Part shown: positions 15,346 through 28,000 of the stretch, one piece after another
How the letters are laid out: every line of letters starts with the position of its first letter
Position numbering within the stretch: the stretch's first letter is position 1
Source: a virus
Direction: 5' to 3' (one strand)
DNA: 39,858 nt
Virus record (IMG/VR): IMGVR_UViG_3300028008_000036
Location: 1 to 39,858 of that record
The notes under the pieces: model-generated
The model's database searches: none
The model's input: only the letters and a program-made list of their open reading frames with translations
What the model was told of the DNA's origin: nothing
Translations under genes and position numbers: made by a program

Positions 15346-16833
15346 TTAGATCTGCCTTACTTTTGTCCAATCATTATCTTGATTGAGATCAACTTGAATA
15401 GGATAATTTGATTTAATCTCTACTTTAATATCAATATCATCAATTAAAATCAAATCAGATAAAACTTCCACCGCTGGTGAGACAACTGGTGTTTGATCTT
15501 TTAACAAATCCTCGCTATCAGGAATATTTAGATTATCTGGAGTATCATCAATAATAATTGGAATAGTAACTACTTCTTCTTGGAAGTTGCCTAATTTACC
15601 TGTTGCTCTAATTACGTATGTAACACTTAGTGGTCCCCTATCATTATAAGGTATTGTTGTAGTATATGCTGTAGTAGATTGAGTTCCACCAATTTCAGCA
15701 CTGTCATTAACAGGCAAATTAACTACAGAACCCGTAGATGATCCAACAAAATCATAATTATATGTTGGTGTTATTTTTATAGAATCTGTAGCATATTTTG
15801 TGGTAACATCAATAGTTCCCTGGTTATTATATACTAAATTGGTTGGAGAATCTACAGATAATTGTACTGGTTGATAAACAACAACAGTTACACTACCGGT
15901 ATCTGTTCCACCAACACCAGAAACTCGACCCGTATATATTGTAGTATCTGATGGAGTTACATTTGAATTGCTATTCAAATTTCCATTAGTAAGACCACCA
16001 GATAACCAAGTTAAAGTAGGAGTCCAATTTAATCCACCACCATCGCCACTAACAGTCCAAGAAATATTGGCAGTGCTGCCAAGCATCATTTCCGTTTTAT
16101 TAGTAGAAATACTAAAAATAGGAGGAATGTAAACCGTTAAAGTTTTTGTGACTGACTTATTTGTAATATTATAATAAGTTGCAGACAAAGTACGACTAAT
16201 AGTATTATTAGGACTATAGTTCAAACTACCAGATGCTCCAACATTACCTTGACCAGTTAAAGTTCTGGATGTAGAATTACTAACTGACCAAGATAATGTA
16301 GATGTTTGTCCTCTCTTAATAGCAGTAGGATTGAAATTTAAAGTAACACTTGGCGTTGGATATACACAAGTTCCATTATCAACATCTGCGTTTGGATTAT
16401 AGTTTGTAGCACGAGAGTCTGTACATCCAGGAACAGGCGGGGGTGGAATATATCCAACCCAATCTATAGCAATACCCCAAGGTCCACCACCACTGTTAAT
16501 AGATGTAGCACTAAGAGTATATGTACCCGGACCATAGTAATTTGCGGTAGTGACTAAACTTTGTCCCCCAAATCCACCCATTCCCATTTCATAGTTGCCA
16601 TTAATATAAATCGCCCCACTATCATCCACATTAGCATAGAATCGTTGTCTGCCATAATTTGCAAAAGTAATAGTCCAAGAATATGTTCTATTGATGCCCC
16701 CACCAGAACCACCAGGATCCCTGCCCCCAATATTATAAGTGTTCATGAAATTAGACCAATTAGGCTCATAAAATGTGCCGTTAAATCCTTGGTTATTAGG
16801 AGATCTACTTGTAAAACTAGAATCTTGGGTCAT
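15346..16833 (-). CDS. adhesin/tail fibre with PA14-like, TSP3-like and Ig-like domains
   Basis: 495 residues from the ATG at 16833. Residues 1-130 form a PA14-like beta domain ending PWGIAIDWVGYIPP, paralogous to residues 250-385 of the 1859-residue protein. Residues 134-157 hold a calcium-loop motif of thrombospondin type-3 style (GCTDSRATNYNPNADVDNGT). Two Ig-like repeats follow (160-325). The C-terminal 168 residues are module A, ending DLILIDDIDIKVEIKS and VRQI, nearly the same as two segments of the downstream gene. Probably assembles with that protein. The spacing to the next gene is 1 nt. Function inferred as host attachment. Confidence 0.78.
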   Translation of the reverse strand: MTQDSSFTSRSPNNQGFNGTFYEPNWSNFMNTYNIGGRDPGGSGGGINRTYSWTITFANYGRQRFYANVDDSGAIYINGNYEMGMGGFGGQSLVTTANYYGPGTYTLSATSINSGGGPWGIAIDWVGYIPPPPVPGCTDSRATNYNPNADVDNGTCVYPTPSVTLNFNPTAIKRGQTSTLSWSVSNSTSRTLTGQGNVGASGSLNYSPNNTISRTLSATYYNITNKSVTKTLTVYIPPIFSISTNKTEMMLGSTANISWTVSGDGGGLNWTPTLTWLSGGLTNGNLNSNSNVTPSDTTIYTGRVSGVGGTDTGSVTVVVYQPVQLSVDSPTNLVYNNQGTIDVTTKYATDSIKITPTYNYDFVGSSTGSVVNLPVNDSAEIGGTQSTTAYTTTIPYNDRGPLSVTYVIRATGKLGNFQEEVVTIPIIIDDTPDNLNIPDSEDLLKDQTPVVSPAVEVLSDLILIDDIDIKVEIKSNYPIQVDLNQDNDWTKVRQI

Positions 16834-16835
16834 TT

Positions 16836-17723
16836 TTAGAACTTAATAATATATTCTACAAGAATAAATGGTGTAACCAACTGATCTAATTTTTCGTCAT
16901 TACTAACATCAATGTCAACCCTAGCAAGTACTCCAGACATATCAATATCTTTTTGTGGATATGAATAAGTAAAATTACTAGTATATGCTATTGGTTTTTC
17001 AACTCTGTGGTCATGAATAGATTCTCTACCAGATTCAAAAGTAAAATCAGTTTGATTACCAGCACCACTATTTGCTAATCTTAGCGCATTATCTTTACCA
17101 CCTTCTCCACCTACTTGATGACTAGTACTATAGTTTAAATATGTTTGATTTGCCCGATGAAGATGTCCCTGAAAATTTTCAATATTTAATTCAGTTTCAG
17201 AAGTATTTCGGTCTAATTTATATCTAGGATTGCCCAACATATTGAGTGTCCCACTGGCAGTAACACGAGCAGATCCTATATAATTCGCGCTAATTTGACT
17301 GCCAAAATTACTGATAACTTCAATTTGTGGTCCAACTCTATTTGTTGTAGCAGCATTTAAATCTTCCCTGTCTACAAAATCATTATTATATGCTCCAGTT
17401 CCTCTACCACCAATAATTACCTTAGATCCCAAATCAGGCAATTGAAACTGCCCCAAATCATTAATAGAAGGATCAGCGTTTCTAACCTGTGAAATTTCTC
17501 TTTTAAATCTACACTGATCTCCAACACCAACGACTCTAGATAATGCCAAAAAATCTTTTGCCAATAAAACAGATCCATCACACTTCAAATACCCCGCTGG
17601 AATATTTTCTTTAAATTGGGCAGTAGTGGGGTCGTTAGATGAAGAAATTGCTGGAGTAGTATGCACTAATATACTACCAACACATCCTCCATATTTTGAT
17701 CTTTCGTATGTGTAATTTGCCAT
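16836..17723 (-). CDS. tail-collar-domain fibre protein
   Basis: 295 residues from the ATG at 17723. The collar domain lies at about 17-110 (CVGSILVHTTPA, IPAGYLKCDGSVLLAKDF, FQLPDLGSKVIIGG). Two His motifs follow, GHLH near 186 and IHDH near 236, suited to metal binding in a trimeric fibre tip. The C-terminus LVEYIIKF matches the ends of the two other collar proteins. Tightly packed between fibre genes (1-2 nt gaps). Likely a short tail fibre or fibre tip component. Confidence 0.82.
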   Translation of the reverse strand: MANYTYERSKYGGCVGSILVHTTPAISSSNDPTTAQFKENIPAGYLKCDGSVLLAKDFLALSRVVGVGDQCRFKREISQVRNADPSINDLGQFQLPDLGSKVIIGGRGTGAYNNDFVDREDLNAATTNRVGPQIEVISNFGSQISANYIGSARVTASGTLNMLGNPRYKLDRNTSETELNIENFQGHLHRANQTYLNYSTSHQVGGEGGKDNALRLANSGAGNQTDFTFESGRESIHDHRVEKPIAYTSNFTYSYPQKDIDMSGVLARVDIDVSNDEKLDQLVTPFILVEYIIKF

Positions 17724-17724
17724 T

Positions 17725-19023
17725 TTAGTATGCTCGGATGATGTATATACATGTCATAGACGGTTGACTAGTGTTCATACTAATCTGTAGTGCTGCAACA
17801 TTTGAAGCATTATCTAGATTGGTGGTAGCGGGAATATTGACATCAGCAACCAATGTAGATTGTGGTTTTAAACTATTTTGATCGTATAGAACTGTAATTG
17901 GTTCATGATCATGAGCATCAACATTTGCTTGTGCGCCACCACCAGTATCAGTAATAAAACTAGATCCAGGATTACTTAGTAATGTGCCATAGTTTCCAGC
18001 AGCTGGCGTATCTTCGTAATAATTAGTAAATCCTGCAGGAATATTAGTATTACCACCACCAGACGCAAAAGGAACCGAATTAGCTCCATTGCCGCCCAAA
18101 ACAGGATAATCATAATTAATAGCTTGAGCAAGAGAAGTTTGAGTAACTCTTTGTGGTGATAAGTTAATAGGTGGATTTTCACCACTAACTCTCATAACAG
18201 TTCTTCCTGGGTCTCCACTACCAAATCCACTAAAATTACCAAAAGATCCCCAGTTGCCCCCTCCAGCTAACTCAACATTACCTTTTTTAAATCCTTCGTG
18301 TCCAAGTCGAACAGAGTCAACAACACCATCATCAAATCTACTACCAAAAAATGATGGCGCTTCATCAATAGCAGCATAATTAAATGTTGCCGTTATATTA
18401 TCATAAGGTACAACACCTAATCCAGGTCTTTGATTTGTTTGTGTTCCAGCACTACCAAGACCACCAGTTACAGTTTCATAAATTCCACTATGACCATGTG
18501 CTCTGACGTGAGTATGTCCTAATTTTCTACCACCAATAAATATAGATTTTTCCCCTTCACCATCTATAATATTGTTACCTCTAACATTTCCAGAATATCC
18601 AGTTCTCTCATTTAATGTGAAAATTACATCAGTATATACATTATTCCAAGCAGCATTCACTCCATTATCAGTATTTTGTCCAATATATGGAGAAATTAAA
18701 TTACCAGCATCAGGATCATTATCTCTGTCAGCAGTTAATGATCCAAAATAAGATTGTTCAATGTCCATCAACATTTTACCACCAACTAAATTAGGTAGTG
18801 TAAAATTACCAGTATATCCTGGAAATCCTCCTCCTAAATTAGTCGTTCCAGAATTATAAGTATCCCCAATTGCTTGCACAAGTAAAGGATACTCATTTGC
18901 TGGTGGTTGAGTTCCATCACAAATAATCCAACCTTTTGGTATATTACTGACAGGTCCAGACCATGGCATGATGGTGCCAATAACGGCACCTTTCATGGTT
19001 CTTGTTTCTTGATAGAAAGGCAT
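17725..19023 (-). CDS. tail-collar-domain fibre protein
   Basis: 432 residues from the ATG at 19023. Residues 14-90 are a canonical phage tail-collar domain (IGTIMPWSG, IPKGWIICDGTQPPANEYPLL, NFTLPNLVGGKML). A His-rich stretch near residues 169-178 (GHTHVRAHGH) resembles the metal-binding HxH motifs of T4 gp12 and gp37. Gly/Asn-rich loops fill the C-terminal half, which ends TCIYIIRAY. It lies 4 nt after the giant structural gene. Probably a short tail fibre or distal fibre subunit. Confidence 0.85.
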   Translation of the reverse strand: MPFYQETRTMKGAVIGTIMPWSGPVSNIPKGWIICDGTQPPANEYPLLVQAIGDTYNSGTTNLGGGFPGYTGNFTLPNLVGGKMLMDIEQSYFGSLTADRDNDPDAGNLISPYIGQNTDNGVNAAWNNVYTDVIFTLNERTGYSGNVRGNNIIDGEGEKSIFIGGRKLGHTHVRAHGHSGIYETVTGGLGSAGTQTNQRPGLGVVPYDNITATFNYAAIDEAPSFFGSRFDDGVVDSVRLGHEGFKKGNVELAGGGNWGSFGNFSGFGSGDPGRTVMRVSGENPPINLSPQRVTQTSLAQAINYDYPVLGGNGANSVPFASGGGNTNIPAGFTNYYEDTPAAGNYGTLLSNPGSSFITDTGGGAQANVDAHDHEPITVLYDQNSLKPQSTLVADVNIPATTNLDNASNVAALQISMNTSQPSMTCIYIIRAY

Positions 19024-19027
19024 TTTC

Positions 19028-22000
19028 TTATACGTCCATTAAGTACCAACCCGCAAGGGATGAAGGCACACCAGGTTGACCACCAGGCGCAGATATTCCA
19101 GCATAAACTAATCCAAACGAAGCATTAGGTGTTTGAACAACTAATTCACCACCGCCCCATCCAGCAAACTCAATCGATTGAACACCTGACGTTAGTGACT
19201 GTCCAGTATTCGATATTTCACCTTGAACTTTGGTATTGTCATATGCTCTAACAATCATCGTCTGATTATATGTGAGACTACCACTTATATCTATAATACG
19301 AACCATATCACCCATTTGAGGATCGGGAGGTAATCTCAAAAGAGTATTACCAGTGCAATTAACAAAGTAATTAACATTAGCGTCTAAAGTCTCTGCAGTA
19401 TCACCAATATACACCCACTTACGACCACCAGTATCAGTGATATAATTTTCAATTTTGGCAATTTTTAATGATCCGTTATCAGAAACTTGGAAGATGCTAT
19501 CACCATCCGTATTTGTAATTTCAAACTTAGAATCAAGTGCCGTTCTACCAATCCCTTCCTGGAACTCAAGGTTGATTCCACCATCGATGTCAAGTGATCC
19601 ACCAAATGTAGATACTCCCGTTCCTAAAGCAGAGAAAGAACCATATACAGCGAAGTCTCCAGAAGAGTTATCAAATGTCAAGCGTGGAGTAGTGCCATCA
19701 GTTCCAAAGAAGTTCATGTCACCACCGTTGATCGTTAGATCTCCAGTTGCGGTATCAACTTCTAAAGTTGTTCTAGCAGGAACACCACCAGCACCACCAT
19801 CAGTAATGGTAAAGAACTGCTGATTTACAATCGTAGAACCATTAATCGTTAGTGTATTTTCTGTAGTTAGAGTTCCGGCAACAGTAGTGTCCCCAGTAAC
19901 ACTATCAATAGTAAACTTACTAAATCCAACACCAACTCCAACATCACCTAGAATGATAGTATCTCCAGTTGTAGATTCTACTCTGAATACATCAACCGCA
20001 GGATCTCCACCATCATTAACAATTAGAGATTGTGGTGAAGTTGAAACCAAACTTTCAATAGCAACAAATTCAGACTTCGACAATCGGATAAGATCAGCAG
20101 TAGTTAAAGTACCACCAAATTCAGCAATACCAATTCTTACATTGCCAGTTCCATTTCCAATACCGGATAATGGTTCGTCTAGTTGACCATCATTGTTAAG
20201 GTCAGAACCAGTAATGTAAGAAGCATTTGATTGCTTATCAAGTTTAGCAAGTAAACAACCATCAGGATGATTGGTGCCGAGATTTGTTCCTTCTTGTCCT
20301 CTGCTAACAATTAATCTGTAACCGTTTATATCAGATGGGTTAGCAACGTTAGCGATACCAACAATACGAACAATTTCACTTTGAGATTCATCTCTCAATC
20401 CAGTTACGATATTTGCTCCACTACCAACACTATCAGGAGAGAAAGAACTTCCTCTATCAACTAAGATTAAATCTCCAACCTTGAAATCAGTAATAGAAGG
20501 AGTGGTAATTGGTAGATAGTAGTTATTACCAACAGAGTTAACTCCATTTACTTGGAACGTAAGGTCTCCACCGCCACCGCCACCTAACTGAGAATCAGTA
20601 ATGGTGATTGTTTCATCGTTAGCATATCCTTCACCAGGACTTTCAATTGTAATATCAATAGTGAAATCAAATCGAACAAGAACTGTAAAGTTTGCTCCGA
20701 TACCAGCACCATCAGAAGTGCCCTCAAGGAAGTTATAAGTTCCAGGTGTTCTACTTGTCGATCCGTTATTAACAATGTTGTCAATAGCAGCAATTTGACC
20801 CCCAGAAACTAAGAACGTGTTTGATCCCCAAGAAGAAACACCCGCAGTATCAATGTATCGTCCGGTAGTCTGATATTTGTAGAAGTCAATGTTTGGATTA
20901 TCAACTCCACCAACTTGGTGTCCAACAATATTAGTTCCAAATCTACCTCTTACAACTTCAATAATACCAGCGTTTAAACCACCGTCCAATCTGATATTAC
21001 CTTCAACGATTGCAGAAGCAAGAACATTCAATGTGTTTCTAATAGTGGTTGTTCCACCAGTAGAACCTAAAGTAAATGTAGTTGCGTTGGTAGCAAGATT
21101 AACTGTATTGGTTTGATCTCCATCAAAAAGGTTAGCAACTCTTGTTTGCGTAAACAATCTAGAACTGCTAGTTCCAGCACCATATCCAGTACCAATCTCA
21201 AGATTACCAGCAAGTCCAGTGTAGAATGTTTCAATCTTAACGAAAGAAGATGTATCTGCCTGTGTTGCCCATGCTCCACCCAAAGTGATGTTACATGTAG
21301 ATGCTACATCATTAGCAACAGTAGCAATATCTAATACTGCTGACTGAGTATTTCTAAGAACCTTAAGAGTTCCATTTGTAGCAGACTCACCAATAAGTGT
21401 ATTAATATTACCAGAGGAATTAGCAATATTAATTGTCTGATTAGAACTAGTGTTATTCAACAGATTAAGAATCTGACCCTCACCAGCCCAATTTAGAATA
21501 TTAGCATTTTGATTGACGAAGTTGAATGCATTGTTTGTAGTTGTAATATCACCATCATTAACTTCAAGATCACCAGTAATCTCTAGATTCTCGTGAATCC
21601 TAGCATCACCAACGACAACAAATGTCTTATCAAGACTCTTGTAAGGATTGATTGTATCGTTAACAGCAGTGTTAATACCGACTCTACCATTATTGGTAGT
21701 CATCACTCTGAATGTAGCATTATCACTAGGATTGTCACTATCACCACCAACTAAGAATGCATCGTCAACATTAGTTTCAGTCTTGATAATAGAAGACTCA
21801 GTTAAGTAAGAATTAATTTTCTTACCGCTGACGAATGTTGTTCCAACAATGTCTAAGTTAGCTCTTGGTAGGACTTGATCAGAACTAAATGCGTCTAAAC
21901 AATCATCATGAGCAGATCTAGCAATAGTATTAATACCTAGTTTATAGTCACCAATTACTTCTGTATTCGCACGTAATACTTCACCGCCAACTACTCCATA

Positions 22001-25000
22001 TTCCTTCCAGTTAGAATTAGAGAAGTCAACTGATGGTACTGGCACACCAGGGGCAACATCAGTAACACCACCAGTTCCTCTCCAGGAAAGAGTTGAGATA
22101 TTAACGTTAGTATAAATCTGGAAGTGTACGTAATTATTTGTAGGACTAAATGCATCACCATTAGGACTAAAGATTGTCCAGGTAGAGTTAAGATTAGAAT
22201 CAGAATAATTTCTAACTCTAATTTGAGATCCACTTGTAATTCCGATACCAGCATTAGTAACATCTACACCAAACTCATCTTTGAAAGTAAGTTTAACTAG
22301 ATTTGTGCCATCAAATTCAATACTAAAGATATTGTTAGTGGGAATTTGTGCGAAGTAGTTTGCATAAACCCAACCTAAAGACCCAGTTCTTCCAACTTGC
22401 TTTCCTTTTAGAAGAATATCACCAGGTTTAGCAGCAACGCCGCTATAATCCACAAATTGAGAGGAAAGTAATCTACTACCACCAGACGCGATTGTAGCAG
22501 AGTTGTTTGGTGTGATATTAGAAGGAACACCAGAAGTGATATGAGTCTGAATTTGATACTTCTGACCCATTCCTCTTGCATTAAATCCAAATACAGCAGC
22601 ATCAACTCTGTTCTTACTAATTCTAACATCACCAGAATTTGGTGGTTGGAAATTGGTTCTATCTAAAGTCTCATCTTGCTCGTCTAAAGTAACAGGATCT
22701 ACACTAGATACGTTAGAACGAACAGTGAAAGAATCTCTTACTTCAGTTAGATCGTTATCCTGAACAGAAACGATTAGAGGAGACTGGAATACATTCTGCT
22801 GTGAACCATCACCACCAACAACTGTAATGTTCTGGTTGAAAGTTACAGGAGTATCGAATGATGTAACCAGATTACCGATATCCTCGTTATCATCCTCACT
22901 ATCAGCAAGAACTGCTCTTTCTAAGAATGTCTCTTCACCGGTAATAGCATTAATCTTACGGTTACCAATGTAAAGATCACCGTTAGAGTTTAGACCTGTG
23001 TAGAAGACAATACCAGCGTCCTCTTTCTTACTTTGGGCGTAGAAGTCCTCAGTAGGTGATAAGACGATCTCCTGACGCGCAGGGAGACCAGTAGAGTAGT
23101 TTCCTGGACCGAATCCAAGATACTCAAACGTATGGTTACCAGCACGAGCAATAGAAGGTCTTCTAAGTTCAACATAGTAACGTTGATCAGAGACTACCGT
23201 GCTATCACCAGAAATCGCAATTCTACGATCTTCAGAACCAGAAGTTGCATTACCAGTTTGTGCTTGGAGTTGATTATTTCCAGTAGAATATGTGTTATTT
23301 ACAAATGCTGGTTGTAATACAAGATCCTGAACTAGTTCTTTTGTTACAGAGTTTTTGTAGTCATTAGTCGTAACAAGACCATGAACATAGTTGTCAGCAG
23401 CAGAAATTGTAGCAGGAGGATCAAGCAACTGAGAAGCAAGATTAAGTTCTTGTGTTGATGTGCCTGCTTTCTGGAACCAAAGAGGATCGTTCTTATAGTT
23501 AAGAGGATACAAACCACTGACTGGTTGCGAGAAGTTAAACTTCTTGAAGTTTTCAGCAACACCAGCACCAGTTGGGAATGGTGAAATATTACCACGTAAG
23601 CAACTTAAGTAATAGATACCGTCTTGCTGACCAGCAATTCTACGCTGTAGAGTTTCGTAACTAAAGACATAGAATGTATCTTCGATAATTCCAGCATCTT
23701 CAACACTCTCAACATAGTATTCAATACCAGCGTCATCTTGAATGCGATCACCAGGAGTAATAGTATAAACGTTAGCGCCGTTTTGCTTGTAATAATACTG
23801 GGGATATTTTTTCGCGATTAGTGTTTTTAGAGGTAGCGATTTTCCAAAATCCTGATCATTAAGCATGTCAGCAAAAACACTACCCTGAGTGAATCTGGTA
23901 TTAGTGTACTCTGAGTACTCTAATTTTCCGCCGCGAATATTTTTCAGAATTAGGTAATGTAGTCCACCAATTGTGTAATAGGCATGGATATTAGCAAGAC
24001 CAGAAGAGTTTCCAGTCCATTCAATTTGATTGGCGGTAATGCTAGCAGTTTTATTAACTACAAATGATCCACCCTGAGGTGCATTAATCTGAACCGTAGT
24101 AAATGATTCGTTTCGTAGACCAGAGAAGTTGAGTGTATCGATACCATGATCAAATACAGTTAACTCAAGATAGTTAATTGTTGGATCTAACTGATCTTCT
24201 ACATAACGACCAGACTGGATAGTTGCTTGGATACCAGAAGAGAACTTAGCAAAAGCACGATATTCAATACCTTGTCCTGTTTGATCTTTCGCATATGGAT
24301 CATATGCGAAATCCGTATTTAATCCAGCAGTACTAAAATCAGAATCAGTAAATCCAATAAATTCAGCAGGTTGAACTGGATTCCTGAAACGAGCACCATA
24401 TACAGTACCAGCAACAGGTTTTAGAAGAAGTTTTTGTGGTACTAACTTACGTGTGTCATCAGTTCTTGTCTTGATAACAAATCCGTTGATAGGATCTCTT
24501 GCGTTCTCAAGATACTTAGGAATAACATAACGTAGTTTATATGTTCTGTCATTTGCTTCACGCTCATCTTCTAGACGAGTGAACCACATATCTGTAGATC
24601 TTGGACGATCTGATAGATCTTGCTGCTTAATTCTCCAGAAAATATTTTCGTCTCTAATTGCCTGATCAATAGTAGATGATCCTTCATCCTTACAGTTAAC
24701 GAACCACTTACCGGTAGTGACAAGACCATTACCAAATCCAGGATCATATTTTACAGGACTTCTGCGCTTGTTCGAGAAGATTCTAAATCCAGCACTCTGA
24801 CCTGATGTAAATGTAATTGGGAATACATTATTAATAGCATCAGCATGAGTCTTGTGAATCGTAAAGACTCGATCATTCTGATAGCGAGCAAAGAATGACT
24901 TGTTGGGATTAATCTTACCAAAGTTAGCATCTGATACATCAGTTACTGCTACGTCGCTATCATTAGCATACGTTGTAGAAACATCTGGAAGAACTTCTCC

Positions 25001-28000
25001 ATCAAATGCTCTAATGAATACCTCATGTGGTGTTACAGAAGAGAATGGAACGTCAAAGATATGCGATACTTCAGTTTCAATACCAGCGTTAACAGTATTA
25101 GTTAACTTAGCCTTGTATGTGTGTAGGTCATACTTCTCGTCAAGGACGAACTGATAGATATCAATTTCAACATTAGCATCGATAGACTCAGATTCAGAAG
25201 CATAGATGTAAATACCTGTTGCAGCATTCTCTCTAGAAGTTGCTAGCATCAGTTTAGTCTGATCACTACCGTTAAAGAATGTAGTGGTAGAATAATCTTC
25301 TGGTGATGTTCTTCTGCCAGGAGCAATTACATAGTAAGTTTTGTTAGTCTCAAAACCATTAGGTAGTCTGACGAGACGCTTATCTACTTCAACATATTTA
25401 CCAGAAGCAACGTCAAAACGTGGACGTGGGACTAATCTAACTGGTGTTCCAGTTTCAAAGTTATGTGGATTAGAAGCACCAACACCAGAAGTATTGATTG
25501 TAAATACCGTTGCTCTAGACGCAAAGAGTGAAACACTAGCAGTTTGCTCTTCTCTGTCAACTGATCCCACACCACTGTTAATAACAGTAGTAATGTTACC
25601 AATCAAAGTGGTGATAGCATCAGCAGTTCCAGAACACTCAATACCAGGTGTGGTGTCTACCAGCACATCAGGAGTAGGAACAGAACCAGCTGGTCCAACA
25701 ATTACTGTCTTAGGTAAAGTATCTGCCCACTGACCTTTTTCAAAAGTAAAGTATAAACCAAGTCCGTTAGTATTGGTTTGTTGTGCGTTGATAGTATTAC
25801 CAAAATCAAGTCTAGAATTTTGAACTCCAATTTCAATTTCAGTGCTACTTACAATTCTCTTAACGAATGCGTTCTCTTGAATTGTAGAAGAAACTTGAGG
25901 AGATCCAGGAGTAAGAAGACCATCAACAATATTATTGCTATTATACTCAGCTACTCGCATACCAATTATAATACCGCGAGTATCATTAACTTCAACAATC
26001 GCGCTGCCAGCAGTTGTACTACAACCCTCAACCCAAACATCAAAGTTTCTCATGGCAGCAGTTGCTACCTGACCAACATAGTTCCATGCGTCAAGAGTTT
26101 CAGTCTTCTCACCATCGATGTAAGTTAGGTTGTTGCCAACATAGTATGCTTCACCTGCCTGTACCGAGTTAATGTTACCACCTAGTCTTAGGTCATTAAC
26201 AACAGCGTCAACAATATATGAAACGTCACGATAACACTTAGATTGTTCAGCATCTGTAGTAAATCCACCTCTCGTCACAACGGGTAGAGTTGTTAGTGAA
26301 GTTACAGAGAAAGCATCATCAGCAATATCAAATAGAGTTTCAATAGATCCACGAACGTTAGCACAATCCCACTCACCTTGATCTAGTGGAGGAAGACTGT
26401 CTAGATTACCAGCAGCAGTTGTATCACAAATAATTTCAACTAAAGTATTAACAGTAGATACAACATCAGAACAATTACCTGCTACATATCCACCTGGTTG
26501 TGGGAAAACACTACTTGTATTTGGTTGGTTTGGCGCAGTTCTACTAATACCAATTAGATTTCCAACACCAACATCTGTTCCAATTGCTTGAATGATAGTG
26601 TCTAGATTACTGGTTGTTGCGTTAATAGCATCAGCACAAGCAGGAGTGTCCCAATCAGTAACAATGTTGTTGTCAATTACCTGAGTTTCTAAGTTAGCAG
26701 GTTTGGGAGTAATGGATATGTTTCTGAGAACATCAGCAATAAGGTTTTTAGCAGCAGTAAATACAGCAGCTGCCTCATCACGCTCAGGATCTAGGAATGT
26801 TGCCGCAGCAACACCATAACTAACACAGTTATTAGCCGCAGAAACAAATGTATGAGCAGATTGTGGGTTATGTTGTACAGCACCAGCAGCAGCACTTACG
26901 AATGTATGTGGAACACCAGCAGCAGATCCAGCATTACCAACATTAACAGTAATAGTAGTTGCTGTTGTTGCTGTAATTGGAATGGACTTACCTGCCAAAG
27001 GATCTTGACCAAGACGTGGATAGGTGTGTTGAGTCTGGTTGCTATCTTGATCACAAGTAAAGGTGAATGAATTGTTAGCAAGAATAACACCTTCACTAAC
27101 ACTCAATGAATGATTACCAATGGTGATTTCCATATCACCAGTCGTGGAGTTATATACTGCGTTGGTTGGATTAAAACTCTGGTTAGCACTAGAAGCACCA
27201 ACATTAACAGTCACTGTAGAAGAATCTACTGTAGTGATTTCCATCCACTGACCAGCATAAGGATCATCAGAACTTGGTGATGCGTGTTGTGTCTGGTTGT
27301 TATCCATGGCACATGTAAAGATGACACTTCCAGTATCAACTCTAATGTATCCACCTGTTGTCATATCATGACCAGGAATAGTAAATACCGAAAGACCAGT
27401 TGCTGGATCATAAGATACAGAGGTAGGAGTGAAATTCTTCCTCTGCTTACTTAATCCAAAGTAAGGCATTACGTTAGTAACGTAAATCTCAGCAGAATCA
27501 TAAGTTTTAGCGTTTCCGCCAAACTTAACGTCATACATGACTTCTTCTAAGACATTATAGACATCATCTAAACAGTCTTGCTCAGTATTATCTGCCTGAG
27601 GAGTGTAAGAAGGATAGGATTCCTTCATTGTTTCATATGCTTGCTTCGCAATGAACTTCTTATTTGCTAGAACAAGATTATAAGCATCCGCATTCATATC
27701 GGATACAATAGGAGGATCTCCTACTTGATCAAGCGTAACCGTAGAATCTTTGTAGTATAGTTGGTTGTTGATTGCTAAGTTGATAGCATCAGCAGCTCTC
27801 TTAAATGCTGTGATAGATGGTGATTCTTCTCCAGCAAGACCAGTACTAATTGGTCCACCAAAGCGATTGTAATATGTCTTTGCCATCGCGATGGAATAGG
27901 CATTACCACCAAACCAAAGATCTTGTCTTATAGCGTCAACAATATGTCCAATATCTCTTCTACACTTACTCGCACCTGTCAGTAAATCTCTTTCTGTAGG

